From Pseudomonadota bacterium (GTDB lineage: Bacteria; Pseudomonadota; Gammaproteobacteria; Steroidobacterales; Woeseiaceae): 7,922 nucleotides of DNA. Each line of letters starts with the position of its first letter. The stretch's first letter is position 1. Both the position numbers and the translations under genes were made by a program. Positions 6,349 to 7,922 of this stretch are shown here, piece by piece. The DNA lies in NCBI GenBank assembly GCA_022567775.1, contig JADFGH010000095.1:1-7922 (forward strand). The letters are read 5' to 3'. A model generated the notes under the pieces. That model saw nothing but the letters and a program-made list of their open reading frames with translations. It had not been told where the DNA came from and ran no database searches.

Positions 6349-6900
6349 TTATGATTCAAGCGCGTCCGTAACAACCCGATATCCGGTATCCACCAGCATC
6401 CTGCCTCTCATGCGGCGGCCCTCTGCGGTGTTCCTGACGCCGTAACCATCCATCAGGCGATTCATCAGATTGAACAGGCCGCAGATCATCACCGTGTAAT
6501 GGAAACAGTCTTCGTCCCAGCCGGCATCAAAAATCGCATCGACGTCGGCCTGCACCATTCGGGAGGGTGTTTCCGTCAGCTTCCTGACGTAGCGCAGGAC
6601 CGGCTTCAGCTTTTCATCGACTACACTGGCATCGAGATCACTCAGCATGGAATCCAGCAGATTCTCATCTACGCCGAATGCCTCTGCCGTCGCTTTGTGC
6701 GTGTCGTAGCAATACGTGCAGTCGTTGGTGCCGGAGGTGTATGCACCGATCAATTCCCGTTGCTCACTGGTGAATGCACAGTCACCGGATCGCATCACGA
6801 CCTCCGCCAATTCCGTTATTAATACCGCATGTTGCGGGTAGCGTCGCAGAACGGCGGCAACGCTTTCCTCTGATTCGGGGACGGATTTTACAAATGCCAT
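6349..6900 (-). CDS. AhpD-like / carboxymuconolactone decarboxylase family protein
   Basis: A 183-residue, mostly helical protein of the peroxidase-related branch of the CMD/AhpD superfamily. The redox centre is complete: Glu49, Cys61, Cys64 and His68 in TNDCTYCYDTH. Spacing of 12, 3 and 4 residues equals that of AhpD (Glu118, Cys130, Cys133, His137). FNLMNRLMDGYGV (143-155) is the usual C-terminal signature. Such proteins use the CxxC pair in thiol-peroxide or related redox reactions in the cytoplasm. The frame is open upstream to 7092, but ATG 6900 with a strong AGGAG site is clearly the start, and the extra 64 codons overlap the TauD gene. The gene lies 43 bases after TauD and is probably in the same operon. 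It may protect oxygenases or cells from peroxide by-products, or perform a pathway step; both are guesses. Confidence 0.9.
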   Translation of the reverse strand: MAFVKSVPESEESVAAVLRRYPQHAVLITELAEVVMRSGDCAFTSEQRELIGAYTSGTNDCTYCYDTHKATAEAFGVDENLLDSMLSDLDASVVDEKLKPVLRYVRKLTETPSRMVQADVDAIFDAGWDEDCFHYTVMICGLFNLMNRLMDGYGVRNTAEGRRMRGRMLVDTGYRVVTDALES

Positions 6901-6906
6901 GACAAA

Positions 6907-6911
6907 CTCCT
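6907..6911 (-). promoter_or_regulatory. Strong ribosome binding site for the AhpD-like gene
   Basis: The minus strand reads AGGAG, 6 bases before ATG 6900. It is one of the best Shine-Dalgarno matches in the window and settles the start, excluding the longer open frame that begins inside the TauD gene. Confidence 0.75.
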
Positions 6912-6943
6912 GATTTTCGTTGCAGCGGATACGGATCCCTGGT

Positions 6944-7792
6944 TCAACAGGACGGCCGATCGCCTTTGATGGTGACTCTCCTGCCCTTGCGTTCTTCCGG
7001 CCAGTAGTCCCAGATTGCACGATGCATGCAACAGCGATTGTCCCAGAACGCCATGTCATTGTGCGACCAGCGGAAGCGAATCTGGAATTCAATTTGTTCG
7101 CAATGACCGAACAACATCTCGAGAATCACGCGGCTCTCCGTGGCAGATAATTCATTGATCCTGGTGGTAAAGGTCCGGTTTATGTAGAGCGCCTGGCGCT
7201 TTGTGTCGGGATGTGTCCGCACGATGGGGTGCACAGCGGACGGACAGGAAATGTTGTTGTCGTCCTGACCCCGGTCTGCGTACCTGCCCAGGTACACGTG
7301 TGCCGATTCGTGTGTCGCCGTCAGACCCATGAGCATATTCTGCATCGGTGCTGACAAGGCCTCCCAGGCAGCGTACATATCGCTGAACATCGTATCGCCG
7401 CCGGACGGCGGCAATATGTGCAGTTGCAACATCGTACCCAGCGGCGGGATTTCATCGCAGGAAACATCGGAATGCCAAAACTCGCCGTTTGCTACTTTTG
7501 ACTCCTTGTGTGCGTGAATCTCAAAGATCTCCGGGTAGCCCTCCATCGCCGGCGCCGCCGGATGCGCGTGCAGTTCACCGAACATGCGGCCGAATTCGAT
7601 ATGCCGGCCCGGCGGGATTTCCTCCTGATCCCTGAAGAACAACACCTGGTGAGCGAGAAAGGCCTTCCTGATCTCGTCGAATTCCTGAGCCGACACTCCA
7701 TGGGCGAGCGAAATGCCACGAACTTCGGCACCCAGGTTCGGCGCGTAAGGGCGTATTTCGATCTTCGAATAGCTGACAGCGGGTGTGGCCAT
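6944..7792 (-). CDS. TauD/TfdA family Fe(II)/2OG dioxygenase
   Basis: A 282-residue cytoplasmic dioxygenase of standard length. N-terminal IEIRPYAPNLGAEVRGISL and QVLFFRDQ are family openings. His107 and Asp109 in EFWHSDVSCDE and His257 in CCMHRAIWDYW are the iron ligands; Arg268, 11 residues after the distal His, and Arg272 in PEERKGRRVTIKGD match the 2OG-binding arginines of TauD. LPPSGGDTMFSDMYAAWEAL (128-147) is also diagnostic. Family members oxidise taurine, 2,4-D, sulfate esters, carnitine precursors or, in fungi, xanthine. No residue pattern here lets me pick one, and no sulfonate transporter genes are visible. It heads the minus-strand group TauD, AhpD-like, nucleoside hydrolase. ATG 7792 has little ribosome-site support; the alignment of the opening motif favours it. 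Confidence 0.92.
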   Translation of the reverse strand: MATPAVSYSKIEIRPYAPNLGAEVRGISLAHGVSAQEFDEIRKAFLAHQVLFFRDQEEIPPGRHIEFGRMFGELHAHPAAPAMEGYPEIFEIHAHKESKVANGEFWHSDVSCDEIPPLGTMLQLHILPPSGGDTMFSDMYAAWEALSAPMQNMLMGLTATHESAHVYLGRYADRGQDDNNISCPSAVHPIVRTHPDTKRQALYINRTFTTRINELSATESRVILEMLFGHCEQIEFQIRFRWSHNDMAFWDNRCCMHRAIWDYWPEERKGRRVTIKGDRPSC

Positions 7793-7813
7793 TGCTGTGT
7801 GCGTGCCTGGGGG

Positions 7814-7921
7814 TCAGCTCAAAATGCCGATGGTCGCCTGGGCGTAGTCGCCGCTGCCGGGATTTCCATCGGGAAAGATACCGTGTGCCGCAACCCATTC
7901 GCGAGACTCGTCGAATACTTA
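7814..7921 (-). pseudogene. C-terminal coding-like tail of an unidentified gene, edge of window
   Basis: On the minus strand a frame of 34 sense codons ends in TGA at 7814-7816, 21 bases before the TauD start. It begins VFDESREWVAAHGIFPDGNP and ends YAQATIGILS, which reads like a real protein C-terminus. However, TAA at 7919-7921 stands directly in front of it and there is no credible start codon within. Either this is the end of a gene broken by a nonsense change, or the window edge carries an error, or the resemblance is chance. I do not recognise the family. Confidence 0.3.
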
Positions 7922-7922
7922 A

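Noticed and set aside
6901..7092. A 64-codon N-terminal extension of the AhpD-like protein.
   Set aside because: A strong AGGAG site precedes ATG 6900, and the extension overlaps the TauD gene in another frame with shadow-like composition.

Overview
The window looks like a bacterial chromosome segment, probably from a proteobacterium (perhaps a gammaproteobacterium). G+C is moderately high by eye, genes are tightly packed with stop/start overlaps, and ATG, GTG and TTG starts are all used. The genus cannot be named from the sequence. No rRNA, tRNA, CRISPR array, transposase or clear rho-independent terminator was seen. Content is metabolic and accessory: two transporters, three iron(II)/2-oxoglutarate (2OG)-type oxygenases from three different families, a nucleoside hydrolase, an isochorismatase-fold amidohydrolase, an AhpD-like thiol protein and the tail of a class V aminotransferase.

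Layout, left to right. (1) Positions 1-2352, plus strand: the end of a serine/alanine-glyoxylate aminotransferase, a GntP-family permease starting one base inside that gene's stop codon, a short coding-like stretch with an internal TAG (1524-1739), and an isochorismatase-family hydrolase. (2) 2368-3174, minus strand: a PhyH-type dioxygenase facing the hydrolase end to end. (3) 3175-3285: a divergent promoter region. (4) 3286-5306, plus strand: a TsgA-like major facilitator transporter interrupted by an in-frame TGA at 3880-3882, then an isopenicillin-N-synthase-like oxygenase coupled to it by a 4-base overlap. (5) 5292-7792, minus strand: reading from the right, a TauD/TfdA dioxygenase, an AhpD-like protein and a nucleoside hydrolase. 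The last of these overlaps the oxygenase 3' end by 15 bases. (6) 7814-7921, minus strand: a coding-like tail with an in-frame TAA at the window edge.

How the genes may work together (inference). Uptake by the two transporters, oxidation by one or more 2OG oxygenases, glycosidic cleavage by the nucleoside hydrolase, amide or ureide hydrolysis by the isochorismatase-fold enzyme and amino transfer to glyoxylate would fit breakdown of a nitrogen-containing compound, possibly a modified nucleoside or base. Each family assignment is well supported by active-site residues; the shared pathway is not demonstrated. The most notable features are the transporter split by a single in-frame stop at the loop between its two six-helix halves, the interrupted short frame between the permease and hydrolase genes, and the density of unrelated 2OG oxygenases.
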